DNA of 64,000 nt from Pseudomonas kairouanensis (GTDB lineage: Bacteria > Pseudomonadota > Gammaproteobacteria > Pseudomonadales > Pseudomonadaceae): NCBI RefSeq assembly GCF_004682055.1, contig NZ_QUZU01000004.1, forward strand, positions 124,001 through 188,000. The letters are read 5' to 3'. Positions 63,859-64,000 of the stretch are shown piece by piece. Within the stretch, counting starts at the first letter, position 1, and every line of letters starts with the position of its first letter. The position numbers and the translations under genes were made by a program. The notes below the pieces were generated by a model, which made no database searches, was not told the origin of the DNA, and worked only from the letters and a program-made list of their open reading frames with translations.

Positions 63859-64000
63859 CTACCCCCACGCCACCACCAACAACCCCACCCCCAACACCAG
63901 ACACAGCGGCGAGTAAAAATACGTATCCCACCTGGCAAACCGTGACCCACCCACCTTCTTGAAAAACCCCACCAACTCCGAATCCCCAATGGCCCTGGCA
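63859..64000 (-). CDS. Small membrane protein, possibly DUF3995 (partial)
   Basis: The window edge removes the N-terminus; 46 C-terminal codons remain, reading [18 protein letters not shown], then [18 protein letters not shown] and a hydrophobic helix ending VVAWG. The pattern FFK(R/K)V-x-G-x-x-FARxDTxxYSPLCL resembles the DUF3995 C-terminus as I remember it. It is convergent toward nothing in the window and lies upstream of the siderophore receptor. The family call is moderate. Confidence 0.45.
   Translation of the reverse strand, partial: ARAIGDSELVGFFKKVGGSRFARWDTYFYSPLCLVLGVGLLVVAWG

Noticed and set aside
63736..63945. 69-codon plus-strand frame near the right edge
   Set aside because: No ribosome-binding site or domain, and it overlaps the more plausible truncated membrane protein on the minus strand.

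Overview
The window is a G+C-rich stretch of chromosome from a fluorescent-group Pseudomonas (P. fluorescens-like). Three things support this. The gene order dnaQ, rnhA, methyltransferase, gloB, mltD, then a five-gene peptide ABC transporter follows the P. aeruginosa PA1807-PA1818 block. Four REP-doublet (REPIN-like) repeats of the fluorescens type sit between genes. Several families typical of the genus are present: DUF1652, DUF2970, DUF934 beside cysI, and ToxA_N-type giant proteins. No tRNA, rRNA, IS element, prophage or CRISPR array was found. Both ends cut through genes.

Left part (1-8.8 kb) is a cobalt/cobalamin locus. Two operons diverge: cobW-cobN-chelatase ATPase on the minus strand and cbtB-cbtA-cobE-cobM on the plus strand. 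Each has its own cobalamin riboswitch. Between the riboswitches lies a 650-bp non-coding element made of two inverted copies of a 300-bp unit, flanked by GGGTT and CAC microsatellites. The two copies differ in sequence but keep the same predicted fold through compensatory changes. This is the most striking unexplained structure in the window. The locus logically feeds metH (12-15.7 kb), the B12-dependent methionine synthase, which has a MetR-type box upstream.

Middle part (8.8-44.6 kb) is mostly core genome: nfuA, the cis/trans fatty-acid isomerase, metH, a 1611-residue dermonecrotic-toxin-like protein, cysI with its DUF934 partner, a divergent MerR/old-yellow-enzyme pair, poxB, an FMN reductase, LysR and GNAT genes, a lysine decarboxylase, dnaQ, rnhA, gloB, mltD and the nppA1A2BCD-type peptide/peptidyl-nucleoside importer.

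Right part (44.6-64 kb) is more mosaic. Directly after the transporter, where other pseudomonads continue with fabI, there is a fragment resembling the C-terminus of an outer-membrane receptor, then a 1143-residue protein of unknown family. After that come AraC, LysE, phospholipase-D-like, HxlR/SDR, RNase T2, Gfo/Idh/MocA and Nudix genes, an ECF sigma/anti-sigma operon with periplasmic partners, a DUF1652 gene, a PAS-GGDEF diguanylate cyclase, a candidate 68-nt sRNA, an AraC/FAH pair, a TonB-dependent siderophore receptor and a truncated small membrane protein.
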